Assembly (NCBI GenBank): GCA_024235835.1
Contig: JACKLQ010000001.1
Coordinates: 930,001-994,000, forward strand
DNA: 64,000 nt
Source of the DNA: Thiobacillus sp.
GTDB lineage: Bacteria; Pseudomonadota; Gammaproteobacteria; Burkholderiales; Thiobacillaceae
Reading direction: 5' to 3'
This document shows positions 26,018-34,665 of the stretch, one piece after another; positions within the stretch are counted from its first letter, which is position 1, and every line of letters starts with the position of its first letter. The notes beneath the pieces were generated by a model, which was not told the origin of the DNA, searched no databases, and saw only the letters and a program-made list of their open reading frames with translations. A program made the translations under genes and the position numbers.

Positions 26018-26710
26018 TCAAGCCCGCTTTGCCCGTACGATCTGGTAGGCACGGAACAGGTAGCCCACGGGCGCGCTCCAGACATGCACGAGACGGGTAA
26101 AGGGGAAGAACAGGAAGACTGACAGGCCCAGGAAGATGTGCAGCTTGTAAACCGTATCCAGCGGGCGCAGCAGCTCGGGATTGGGTTGCAGGATGACCAC
26201 GCTCTGGACGTATTCGGTGAGCCGGATCATTACCGTGAAATCCTTGTGCTCCGCATGGCCGAAGGACCAGAAGATGGTGGAAAAGCCCACGCAGGCGGTC
26301 AGGATCAGCCAGCCCAGGATGTTGATGTCCATCCACCGGCTGGCGGCCCGCACCCGCTTGTTGAACATGCGCCGCATCCACAAGATGGTGCCGCCGAAGA
26401 TCACCATCAGGCCGAAGATGCCGCCGGCGAAGATGGCGATACCCTGGTGGGCCTCATCGGTAATACCCAGGGCCTGGAAGACCGCGTGGGGCGTGAGCAT
26501 GCCCACCAGGTGTCCGAAGAAGATACCCAGCATGCCGATGTGGAACACGTTGCTGGCAAAGCGCATGTACTGCTTGGACAGCAACTGGCTGGAATCGCTC
26601 TTCCACGTGTATTGCTCGTGGTCGAAGCGGATCCAGCTGCCCAGGGCGAAGGTGGCCAGGGCAAGGTAGGGATAGACCCCATAGAGGATGGTGTGCAGGT
26701 CGATATTCAT
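26018..26710 (-). CDS. narI: Respiratory nitrate reductase gamma subunit (cytochrome b)
   Basis: The membrane subunit that oxidises quinol and passes electrons to NarH. The 230 residues hold five membrane helices. The four haem b ligands are visible: H57 and H67 in FHIGMLGIFFGH, and H191 and H209 in KLHIFLG and RLVHVW, close to the E. coli positions. GGAG lies six bases before the ATG. It is the last gene of narGHJI, 14 bases after narJ. Confidence 0.97.
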   Translation of the reverse strand: MNIDLHTILYGVYPYLALATFALGSWIRFDHEQYTWKSDSSQLLSKQYMRFASNVFHIGMLGIFFGHLVGMLTPHAVFQALGITDEAHQGIAIFAGGIFGLMVIFGGTILWMRRMFNKRVRAASRWMDINILGWLILTACVGFSTIFWSFGHAEHKDFTVMIRLTEYVQSVVILQPNPELLRPLDTVYKLHIFLGLSVFLFFPFTRLVHVWSAPVGYLFRAYQIVRAKRA

Positions 26711-26724
26711 GATGGTCTCCAGAT

Positions 26725-27261
26725 TCAGGCAGCGGCTTCAGCCACGGGCTGGGCCAGTTGGCTGCGTTGTTCCACCAGTCGCACCAGGGGTGCGTAGGGG
26801 CTTTCGGCCTTTTCCAGGTTGGCGGCCAGCTGGTTCAGCACCTTGCTCCACTGGGACAGGAACATGCGCGCCTCCTCGGCCTCCAGCTGGGCGGCGAACT
26901 CCAGCAACAGGGGTAGGTGGTCCGGCAACTCGTGGGGACTGCCGTCGTTGGCGGCGATCTCCAGGCCGTATTGCTTGTAGTACTCGGTGAGGTCGATGAG
27001 GGCGGGCCCCCGGTTCTTGTCGTCACCGAACAGATGGTGGGTCAGGTGCAGGGCGTGCTCCGGCGTGAGGTCGAAGGTCTGCACATAGGCCGCCTGGGAC
27101 TCGGTCAGATCCTGGTCCGCCAGGCGGCGCATGAAGCGTTCCAGCACCACCCATTCCGTGGCCTCGAAACCCTGGCGCAGGACGCCATGCAGCTGGGGCA
27201 GCGCGGCCGTGAGTTCCGGGCTCGGGTACTCGAGCAATTTGGAAAGCAGTTTGTAGAACAT
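26725..27261 (-). CDS. narJ: Nitrate reductase molybdenum cofactor assembly chaperone NarJ
   Basis: A dedicated cytoplasmic chaperone needed to mature NarG; it is not part of the final enzyme. The ATG at 27261 has AAGGAG seven bases upstream and gives 178 residues (MFYKLLSKLLEYPS); the open frame extends six codons further without a good site. The helical TorD/NarJ-type fold is suggested by FMRRLADQDLTESQAAYVQTFD and HLTHHLFGD. It lies between narH and narI, the canonical place. Confidence 0.95.
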   Translation of the reverse strand: MFYKLLSKLLEYPSPELTAALPQLHGVLRQGFEATEWVVLERFMRRLADQDLTESQAAYVQTFDLTPEHALHLTHHLFGDDKNRGPALIDLTEYYKQYGLEIAANDGSPHELPDHLPLLLEFAAQLEAEEARMFLSQWSKVLNQLAANLEKAESPYAPLVRLVEQRSQLAQPVAEAAA

Positions 27262-27275
27262 GACGTTTCTCCTTA

Positions 27276-28823
27276 TCAACGCTCGTCGGCGGATGGGGCC
27301 GGTTGCAGGGACTCCACCGTCTCCTTGCGCCGCTCGGGGAACAGGGAGTTGGGGGAGATGCCGGGCGACGAGTCATTGCCGAAGCTGAAGCCGTTCTGGC
27401 CCTGGAAGGCGTAGAAGTCCTCCAGGCTCACTTCCTGGTGACCCGTGGGGATGACGAAGCGGTCCTCGTAGTTGGCGATGGCCAGGTAGCGGTACATCTC
27501 CAGGGCCATGTCCACGCTCATGCCGATCTCGTCCAGGGCGCGGGTGTCCGGCGTGCCTTCCACGTGCACCGAGCGCTGGTAGGCGCGCATGGCGATCATT
27601 CGCTTCAGGGCCGAGACGATGGGCGCCTCCTTGCCTGCGGTAAGCAGGTTGGCCAGGTATTTCACCGGCATGCGCAGGTTTTCCACCGGCGGTATGACGC
27701 TGCCCGGGTCGGAAGACAGGGCGCCCTGGTCGATGTGGGACTGCACCGGCGACAGGGGCGGCACGTACCACACCATGGGCAGGGTGCGGAATTCCGGGTG
27801 CATGGGGAAGGCGATCTTCCATTCCACCGCCATCTTGTAGATGGGAGACTTGCGCGCCGCTTCCATCCAGTCATCGGGGATGCCGTCGATGCGGGCCTGC
27901 TCGATGACCTTGGGATCATTGGGGTCGAGGAAGATGTCCAGCTGGGCCTGGTAGAGATCCTGTTCGTTGGGGACCGAGGCCAGGGCTTCGATCTTGTCGG
28001 CGTCGTACAGCATGATGCCGTTGTAGCGGATGCGGCCGACGCAAGATTCCGAGCACACGGTGGGCATGCCGGATTCCACGCGGGGATAGCAGCCGATGCA
28101 CTTTTCCGCCTTGCCGGATTCCCAGTTGTAGAACACCTTCTTGTAAGGGCAGGAGCTGATGCACATGCGCCAGCCGCGGCACTTGTCCTGGTCCACCAGC
28201 ACGATGCCGTCTTCCTCGCGCTTGTAGAGCGAGCCGGAGGGGCAGGAGGCGACGCAGGCCGGGTTGATGCAGTGGTTGCAGATGCGCGGCAGGTACATGT
28301 GGAAGGTGTTCTCGAACTGCTTGTAGATTTCCTTCTCCAGGTCGCGCATGTTGCGGTCCTTGGCTCGCTTCTCGAACTCGCCGGCCAGGTCGTCCTCCCA
28401 GTTGGGACCCCAGGTGATCTTCTCCATCTTCTCGCCGGTGATCTGGGACACGGGCCGGGCCGTGGGGGCCGCTTCGGACAGGGGCGCGTTCTGCAGACGG
28501 GCGTAGTCGAAGGTGAACGGCTCGTAGTAGTCGTCGATCTCCGGCATGTCCGGGTTGGCGAAGATGTTCAGCAGGCGGTCCAGCTTGGAGCCGGACTTCA
28601 GTTGCAGCTTGCCGTTCTTCAGCTCCCAGCCGCCGCGCCAGATCTCCTGGTTCTCCCACTGCTTGGGATAGCCGATGCCGGGCTTGGATTCCACGTTGTT
28701 GAACCAGGCGTATTCCACACCCTTGCGGTTGGTCCACACGTTCTTGCAGGTCACTGAACAGGTGTGGCAACCGATGCACTTGTCCAGGTTGAATACGAAG
28801 GCGAATTGCGCACGAACTTTCAT
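27276..28823 (-). CDS. narH: Respiratory nitrate reductase beta subunit (Fe-S)
   Basis: Carries electrons from NarI haems to NarG through four Fe-S clusters. The 515 residues include the cysteine groups CIGCHTCSVTC, CNHCINPACVASC, CRGWRMCISSC and CIGCYPRVESGMPTVC. The tryptophan in CRGWRMC replaces a cysteine, as in characterised NarH, where this group holds a 3Fe-4S cluster. AGGAG lies six bases before the ATG. The gene is separated from narG by an unusual 226-base spacer with a repeat. Confidence 0.98.
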   Translation of the reverse strand: MKVRAQFAFVFNLDKCIGCHTCSVTCKNVWTNRKGVEYAWFNNVESKPGIGYPKQWENQEIWRGGWELKNGKLQLKSGSKLDRLLNIFANPDMPEIDDYYEPFTFDYARLQNAPLSEAAPTARPVSQITGEKMEKITWGPNWEDDLAGEFEKRAKDRNMRDLEKEIYKQFENTFHMYLPRICNHCINPACVASCPSGSLYKREEDGIVLVDQDKCRGWRMCISSCPYKKVFYNWESGKAEKCIGCYPRVESGMPTVCSESCVGRIRYNGIMLYDADKIEALASVPNEQDLYQAQLDIFLDPNDPKVIEQARIDGIPDDWMEAARKSPIYKMAVEWKIAFPMHPEFRTLPMVWYVPPLSPVQSHIDQGALSSDPGSVIPPVENLRMPVKYLANLLTAGKEAPIVSALKRMIAMRAYQRSVHVEGTPDTRALDEIGMSVDMALEMYRYLAIANYEDRFVIPTGHQEVSLEDFYAFQGQNGFSFGNDSSPGISPNSLFPERRKETVESLQPAPSADER

Positions 28824-28838
28824 ATCAATCTCCTAACT

Positions 28839-28913
28839 CGTAGGGCGGATCAGGCACTGCCGTAATCCGCCGTTTGCATGGCGGCGGGTTGCGCTTCGCC
28901 AACCCGCCCTACG
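28839..28913. repeat. Inverted-repeat element between narG and narH
   Basis: CGTAGGGCGG (28839-28848) and CCGCCCTACG (28904-28913) are perfect ten-base terminal inverted repeats. They enclose TAATCCGCC, GGCGGCGGGTTGCGC and TTCGCCAACCCGCC segments. The layout resembles the small palindromic intergenic elements common in beta- and gammaproteobacteria. No open frame here has support. The rest of the 226-base gap (28914-29049) shows no clear signal. Confidence 0.7.
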
Positions 28914-29049
28914 ACTCATTGTGTTAACCACCGAGGCCCGCTGGCGTTGTGACCCAGCCATGAGACCCGTCGCTTTTGAAACCTCGGCGGTTGAACCCTT
29001 TAACTCCCCTCCCCTTCCGGGGAAGGCGGAAGACATCACTTCTGACCGC

Positions 29050-32000
29050 TCATTTCGGACCGATACCAGGCGGGTTGCGCTGCCCTTCCCGCTCCGGGGT
29101 CAGCGGCCGCTCCAGCCAGTCGATGCTCTGGTCCTCAATCCGGTGCAGCACCACCACCTCGTCCCGCTGGCAGCCCACGGTGCCGTAGTAGTTGAAGCCA
29201 TAGGCCAGCTGCACGTAGCCACCCACCATGTTGGTGGGCTTGACGATGACCCGGGTGACGGAGTTGAGGATGCCGCCGCGCTTGCCGGTGGAAGGTGAAC
29301 CGGGCACGTTCACGTTCTTCTCCTGGGCGTGGTACATCATGGCCATGCCCCTGGGCACCCGCTGGCTCACCACCGCCCGGGCCATGGTGGCGCCGTTGGC
29401 ATTGATGGCCTCCACCCAGTCGTTGTCCGCAATCCCAACGCTCTTGGCGTCGTCCTCGGAGATCCACACGTAGGGGCCGCCGCGGAACAGGTTCAGCATG
29501 CGCAGGTTGTCCTGGTAGGTGGAGTGGATGCCCCACTTGGAGTGGGGGGTGATCCAGGACAACTTCAGGTGAGGCTTCTTCAGCACGCCGGCCGGCACCT
29601 TCTCGTTGGCCTTCATGTCGACGGGCGGCTTGAACACGCAGAAGCCCTCGCCGAAGTCCAGGAACCACTCGTGGTCCTGGTAGAAGTGGGCACGGCCCGT
29701 GAGGGTGCGGAACGGGATGTGCTCGTGGATGTTGGTGTAGCCGGCGGTGTAGGACACGTGCTCCGACTCGATCCCGGACCAGGTGGGCGCGGTGATGATC
29801 TTGCGCGGCTGGGCCTGGATGTCGCGGAAGGTGATCTTGTCCTCGTGGCGGCCGGCATACAGGTGGTGGTGGTCGATACCGGTCTTCTTGCTCAAGGCCG
29901 ACCAGGACTTGTGGGCCACCTCGCCGTTGGTCTCCGGCGCCATGCGCATCACCGAATCGCACACGGCAATGTCCTCCTCCAGGCTGGGCATGCCCAGGGA
30001 GACGCCGGGCTCGGTGACGGTGCGGTTGAGGCTGGCCAGCTCCTTGTATTCCTGCTCGGTGTTCCAGTCGATACCCTTGACGTTGTTGCCGATCTTGACC
30101 ATGAGGGGGCCAAGGCCGATGAACTTGCTGTAGGTGCTGGCGAAGTCCCGCTCCACCACCTTCAACAGGGGCATGGTCTTGCCGGGGACGGGTTCGCACT
30201 CGCCTTTCTTCCAGTCCTTCACCTGGCCCAGGGGCTGGGCCATCTCGAAGGGGGAGTCGTGCTGCATGGGCAGGGCCACCAGGTCACGTTTCACGCCCAG
30301 GTGCTTGCCCGCCAGGCCGGAGAACTTCTTGGCCAGGGCCTTGAAGATCTGCCAGTCGGACTTGGACTCCCAGCCCGGGCTCACCGCCTCGGAGAGGGGG
30401 TGGATGAAGGGATGCATGTCCGTGGTGTTGAGGTCATGCTTCTCGTACCAGGTGGCGGTGGGCAGGATGATGTCCGAGTAGGCGCCGGTGGAATTGAGGC
30501 GGAAGTTGATGTCCACCATCAGGTCCAGCTTGCCGGTGGGGCCCTGCTCGTGCCACTTCACCTCCTTGTTGTCCTTGCCGTCGCCGCCCTCCTGCAGGAC
30601 GCCGTTCTGGGCCCCCAGCAGGTGCTTGAGGAAGTACTCGTGGCCCTTGGCGGAGGTGCCGATGAGGTTGGCGCGCCAGACGATGAGGTTGCGGGGCCAG
30701 TTCACCGGGTTGTCCGGGTCGGCGAAGGCCACGTCCAGGGCGCCGGACTTGAGCTGTTCCACCACGTGCTTGGCCACGCCGGCCTCGTCGGTGGCGCCGT
30801 TCTTCTCGGCATCCGCCACCAGGTCCAGGGGGTTGCGGTTGAAGTGGGGCGCGGATGGCAACCAGCCCATGCGGGTGGCGGCCACGTTGTAGTCGGCCAG
30901 GGAATAGCCCTTGTTGCGGTTCTTGCCGGCGGGAGACAGCAGCTCGTCCGCCTTCACCGCCTCGTAGCGCCACTGGTCCGTGTGGAAGTACCAGTAGGAG
31001 GTGGAGTTCATCTGCCGGGGCGGACGGTTCCAGTCCAGGCCGAAGGCGATGGGCGCCCAGCCCGCCTGGGGCCGCAGCTTCTCCTGGCCTACGTAGTGGG
31101 CCCAGCCGCCGCCCGTCTGGCCCACGCAACCGCAGATGTGCAGCAGGTTCATGATGCTGCGGTAGGACATGTCGTTGTGGTACCAGTGGTTGATGGCCGC
31201 GCCCATGATGACCATGGATTTGCCCTTGGTCTTGGCGGCGTTGTCGGCGAACTCCCGGCCGGTGCGCTCGATGTCGGCGGCCTTCACGCCGGTGACCTTG
31301 GCGGCCCAGGCGGGGGTATAGGCCACATCGGCCTGGCCGTAGGACTTGGCCACGTTGCCGCCGCCCAGGCCCCGGTCGATGCCGTACTGGGCGATGGTCA
31401 GGTCGAACACGGAGGCCACATAGGCCTCGCTCCCGTCCGCCAGCTTGATCTTGCGGGCGGGCACGTTGCGGAACAGCAGCTCAGGCTCGTCCGGGTTGAA
31501 GTGGGGGAAGCCCACGGACACCACCTCGCTGCCGGTCTTGCCCTGGCAGGTGAGCTCGGCGCACATGTTGGCGCCATCGGACTGCTTCTCCAGCAGGTTC
31601 CACTTGCCCTCCTCGCCCCAGCGGAAACCGATGGAACCGTTGGGCACCACGAAGCCGCCGGAAAACTCGTCCCAGACGATGGTCTTCCATTCCGGGTTGT
31701 TGGTCTCGTTCATGCCGCCCAGGTCGGAGGCCCGCAGGTTGCGGTCCGTCACATAACCCTCGCCGTGCTTGCGCAGCACCACCTGCATGGGCATGTCGGT
31801 GTACTTGCGGGCGTATTCCTGGAAGTAGGGGTTCTGCTGCTCGATGTAGAACTCCTTCAAAGCCACATGGCCCATGGCCAGGAAGGCGGCGGAGTCCGTA
31901 CCCTGGCGCACGGGCATCCACAGGTCGGCGAACTTCACGTATTCGGCGTAGTCTGGCGCCATGGACACGATCTTGGTGCCCTTGTAGCGGGTCTCGATGG

Positions 32001-32802
32001 CGAAGTGGGCGTCCGGCGTCCGGGTCATGGGCAGGTTGGCGCCGGTGATGATCAGGTACGTGGAGTTGTACCAGTCCGCCGCCTCGGGCACGTCGGTCTG
32101 CTCGCCCCAGGTCTGGGGGCTGGCGGCGGGCAGGTCGCAGTACCAGTCGTAGAAGGAGCCGCAGTAGCCGCCGATGAGGCTGAGGTAACGGCTGCCGGCG
32201 GCGTAGGAGATCATGGACATGGCCGGGATGGGGGAGAAGCCGTAGATACGGTCCGGGCCCCATTTCTGGATGGTATGCACGTTGGCGGCGGCGGTGATCT
32301 CCAGCACCTCGTCCCAGGTGGTGCGCACGAAGCCGCCCAGGCCCCGCACCCGCACATACTTGTCGCGCTTGGCGTTGTCGGCCTGGATGGCGGCCCAGGC
32401 TTCCACCGGGTCCTTGCCCGACTTGCGCTCGGCCCGGTACAGATCCAGCAGGCGGCCCCGGATCATGGGGTACTTGATGCGGTGGGGCGAGTACAGGTAC
32501 CAGGAGAAGGAGGCGCCCCGCTGGCAGCCCCGGGGCTCATGGTTGGGCAGGTCGTCCCGGGTGCGGGGATAGTCCGTCTGCTGCATCTCGAAGGACACCA
32601 GGCCGTTCTTCACGAAGATCTTCCAGGAACAGCCGCCGGTGCAGTTCACGCCGTGGGTGGAGCGCACCACCTTGTCGTGGCGCCAGCGGTTGCGATAGGC
32701 ATCCTCCCACTTGCGGTCCTCGATGGTCATGGTGCCGTGGCCGTTGGAGAAAGGCTCCCGGGGATGGGTGAAGTAGGTCAGTCGGTCCAGAAAGTGACTC
32801 AT
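29050..32802 (-). CDS. narG: Respiratory nitrate reductase alpha subunit (molybdopterin)
   Basis: The catalytic subunit reducing nitrate to nitrite at a bis-MGD molybdenum centre on the cytoplasmic side of the membrane. The 1,250 residues are full length. The FS0 cluster ligands are H50, C54, C58 and C93 (THGVNCTGGCSW and PRGCQRG), one position shifted from E. coli NarG, and the molybdopterin domains follow. The ATG has AAGGAG eight bases upstream. It follows narK1-narK2 and precedes narHJI. With the quinol oxidase NarI it generates proton-motive force during denitrification. Confidence 0.98.
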   Translation of the reverse strand: MSHFLDRLTYFTHPREPFSNGHGTMTIEDRKWEDAYRNRWRHDKVVRSTHGVNCTGGCSWKIFVKNGLVSFEMQQTDYPRTRDDLPNHEPRGCQRGASFSWYLYSPHRIKYPMIRGRLLDLYRAERKSGKDPVEAWAAIQADNAKRDKYVRVRGLGGFVRTTWDEVLEITAAANVHTIQKWGPDRIYGFSPIPAMSMISYAAGSRYLSLIGGYCGSFYDWYCDLPAASPQTWGEQTDVPEAADWYNSTYLIITGANLPMTRTPDAHFAIETRYKGTKIVSMAPDYAEYVKFADLWMPVRQGTDSAAFLAMGHVALKEFYIEQQNPYFQEYARKYTDMPMQVVLRKHGEGYVTDRNLRASDLGGMNETNNPEWKTIVWDEFSGGFVVPNGSIGFRWGEEGKWNLLEKQSDGANMCAELTCQGKTGSEVVSVGFPHFNPDEPELLFRNVPARKIKLADGSEAYVASVFDLTIAQYGIDRGLGGGNVAKSYGQADVAYTPAWAAKVTGVKAADIERTGREFADNAAKTKGKSMVIMGAAINHWYHNDMSYRSIMNLLHICGCVGQTGGGWAHYVGQEKLRPQAGWAPIAFGLDWNRPPRQMNSTSYWYFHTDQWRYEAVKADELLSPAGKNRNKGYSLADYNVAATRMGWLPSAPHFNRNPLDLVADAEKNGATDEAGVAKHVVEQLKSGALDVAFADPDNPVNWPRNLIVWRANLIGTSAKGHEYFLKHLLGAQNGVLQEGGDGKDNKEVKWHEQGPTGKLDLMVDINFRLNSTGAYSDIILPTATWYEKHDLNTTDMHPFIHPLSEAVSPGWESKSDWQIFKALAKKFSGLAGKHLGVKRDLVALPMQHDSPFEMAQPLGQVKDWKKGECEPVPGKTMPLLKVVERDFASTYSKFIGLGPLMVKIGNNVKGIDWNTEQEYKELASLNRTVTEPGVSLGMPSLEEDIAVCDSVMRMAPETNGEVAHKSWSALSKKTGIDHHHLYAGRHEDKITFRDIQAQPRKIITAPTWSGIESEHVSYTAGYTNIHEHIPFRTLTGRAHFYQDHEWFLDFGEGFCVFKPPVDMKANEKVPAGVLKKPHLKLSWITPHSKWGIHSTYQDNLRMLNLFRGGPYVWISEDDAKSVGIADNDWVEAINANGATMARAVVSQRVPRGMAMMYHAQEKNVNVPGSPSTGKRGGILNSVTRVIVKPTNMVGGYVQLAYGFNYYGTVGCQRDEVVVLHRIEDQSIDWLERPLTPEREGQRNPPGIGPK

Positions 32803-32824
32803 TGCTTGACTCCTTGGGATGGGT

Positions 32825-32882
32825 GATGGGGGATGGGGGATGGGGGAACTGAGAGTGGGTTAATTCCCATCCCCCATTCCCC
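32825..32882. repeat. G-rich inverted repeat between narK2 and narG
   Basis: Three GGGGGAT tandem units (32825-32847) are followed by TCCCATCCCCCATTCCCC (32865-32882), which complements 16 of 18 bases. The loop is short, so a stable hairpin in the mRNA is possible. It could set the ratio of transporter to reductase messages. Related elements lie at 22898-22993 and 25376-25472. Confidence 0.6.
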
Positions 32883-32894
32883 GTTCCTCATTCC

Positions 32895-34508
32895 TCAGGG
32901 GTTCCGGATCTCCGACCCCTTGCGCAGGTAGAACCACCAGTTCAGCACCAGGCACAGGGCGTAGAAGAGGGCGAAGCCATACATGGCGTTTTCCGGCGTG
33001 CCGGCCTTCAACTGGCCGCCGATGACCACGGGGGCGATGAAGGAACCGTAGGCGGCCACGGCGGAGGTCCAGCCCAGCACGGGGCCGGCCTGGGCGCGAT
33101 CAAAGATCACCCCCACGGTGCGGAAGGTGGAGCCGTTGCCGATGCCGGAAGCAGCGAACAGCACGACGAACACCACCATGAACTGGGTGAAGTACATCTC
33201 CGGGGTAGCCGACTGATATGACTGCATCATGACGTGGCCGGCGTAGGCGGATGCCACCACCATGACCACGGAAATGATCTGGGTGACGATGGAGCCGCCC
33301 ACCTTGTCGGAAATCCATCCGCCTACAGGACGGATCAGGGCACCGACGAAGGGGCCGATCCAGGCATAGGTCAGCGCGGAAGGCGCATTGGGGTTCTTGG
33401 TGTGGACCCAGGTCTGGGTGGCGGCATCCAGCACATGGGTATCACCGAAGATCACCGTGATGGCCAGCGGCACGGCGGCGGAAAATCCGATGAAGGAGCC
33501 GAAGGTCACAACATACAGCGCGGTCATCGACCAGGTGTGCTTGTTGGAGAAGATGGCGAACTGCTTCTGGATGCCCGCCTTCATTTCACCGATGGCGAAT
33601 AGGCGCATCAGCAACAGGGTGCTGATCATGATCAGCGGCAGCGCCACCCACATGTTGAGCAATTCCAGGCCGCCTGCCTTCACCGGCAGGTAAAGGTACA
33701 GACCCACTGCCGCGACGCTGGCGGCCAGGCCGTACAGCCACAGAATCTTGATGAAGGCGCTGAGCGTGGAACCGATGGCGGGCGAAATCGGCTTCAGGTT
33801 GTTCATGCCGAAGAAGCCCAGGAAAGCCAGCGGAATCAGGGCCAGCATCCACACCCAGCCGGCGTTCTGAATCCAGGTGGGCGTGCCGGCGACGATCTTG
33901 CCCATGATCCAGCCGGAATCCTTGACCAGTTCCATGGAGCCGCCGGCGAAGGCGCCGAAGATGCCGGCGGTCATCACCAGGGGAATCAGTATCTGCATGG
34001 TGGTGACGCCGAAGTTGCCCAGACCCGCGTTCAGGCCCAGGGCCGTACCCTGCAGGCGCTTGGGGAAGAAGGTGCTGATGTTGGACATGGAGCAGGCGAA
34101 GTTGCCGCCGCCAATGCCGGAGAGCAGCGCCATCAACTGGAACACCCACAAAGGCGTGGTCTTGTCCTGCAATGCGATACCGGTGCCGATGGCCGGAATC
34201 ATCAGCAACGCGGTGGTCAGGAAGATGGTGTTGCGACCGCCGGAGAGGCGAATGAAAAACGAGGACGGGATGCGCAGGGTGGCACCGGACAAGCCCGCGA
34301 TGGCGGTGAGGCCGAACATGTCATCCTTGGTGAAGGGGAAGCCCAGGTTCAGCATCTGCACGGTGATGATGCCCCACATCAGCCAGATGGCGAATCCGAG
34401 CAGCAGACTGGGAATGGAAATCCACAGGTTGCGGTTGGCGATGTTCTTGCCCGTGGATTCCCAGAACTTCTGGTCCTCCACGTCCCATTTTTCGATATTT
34501 ACACTCAT
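32895..34508 (-). CDS. narK: NarK2-type nitrate/nitrite transporter (MFS)
   Basis: A major facilitator protein of 537 residues with about 12-14 membrane helices. The nitrate-porter signatures are visible: ALGLNAGLGNFGV in the N-terminal half and AASGIGNGSTFRTVG in the C-terminal half. An N-terminal cytoplasmic part (KWDVEDQKFWESTGKNIANR) is typical of the NarK2 group. That group is usually assigned nitrate/nitrite exchange, needed to supply nitrate to NarG and remove nitrite. It lies between narK1 and narG. The direction of transport is inferred from the subfamily. Confidence 0.92.
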   Translation of the reverse strand: MSVNIEKWDVEDQKFWESTGKNIANRNLWISIPSLLLGFAIWLMWGIITVQMLNLGFPFTKDDMFGLTAIAGLSGATLRIPSSFFIRLSGGRNTIFLTTALLMIPAIGTGIALQDKTTPLWVFQLMALLSGIGGGNFACSMSNISTFFPKRLQGTALGLNAGLGNFGVTTMQILIPLVMTAGIFGAFAGGSMELVKDSGWIMGKIVAGTPTWIQNAGWVWMLALIPLAFLGFFGMNNLKPISPAIGSTLSAFIKILWLYGLAASVAAVGLYLYLPVKAGGLELLNMWVALPLIMISTLLLMRLFAIGEMKAGIQKQFAIFSNKHTWSMTALYVVTFGSFIGFSAAVPLAITVIFGDTHVLDAATQTWVHTKNPNAPSALTYAWIGPFVGALIRPVGGWISDKVGGSIVTQIISVVMVVASAYAGHVMMQSYQSATPEMYFTQFMVVFVVLFAASGIGNGSTFRTVGVIFDRAQAGPVLGWTSAVAAYGSFIAPVVIGGQLKAGTPENAMYGFALFYALCLVLNWWFYLRKGSEIRNP

Positions 34509-34665
34509 TGGGGACTCCGTAGCGGGTTGGTATGGGGGGTGGAGGAACGCTGCCAGGCGAAGCTTGGCGAGCCCGGATATGGCACATCACCGAGCCGAAG
34601 GATCCGGACTTGCCCGGTGGCCTCACTCGGGCAACAAATGACGGGAAGGAACGGATGCACGGCGC

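Noticed and set aside
28833..29039. A 68-codon open frame between narG and narH
   Set aside because: It covers the palindromic element, lacks a ribosome site and resembles no protein family.
29329..32826. A 1,165-codon open frame on the plus strand opposite narG
   Set aside because: It is the antisense shadow of narG. High GC at third positions removes stop codons; the translation is Gly/Val/His-rich with no recognisable domain.
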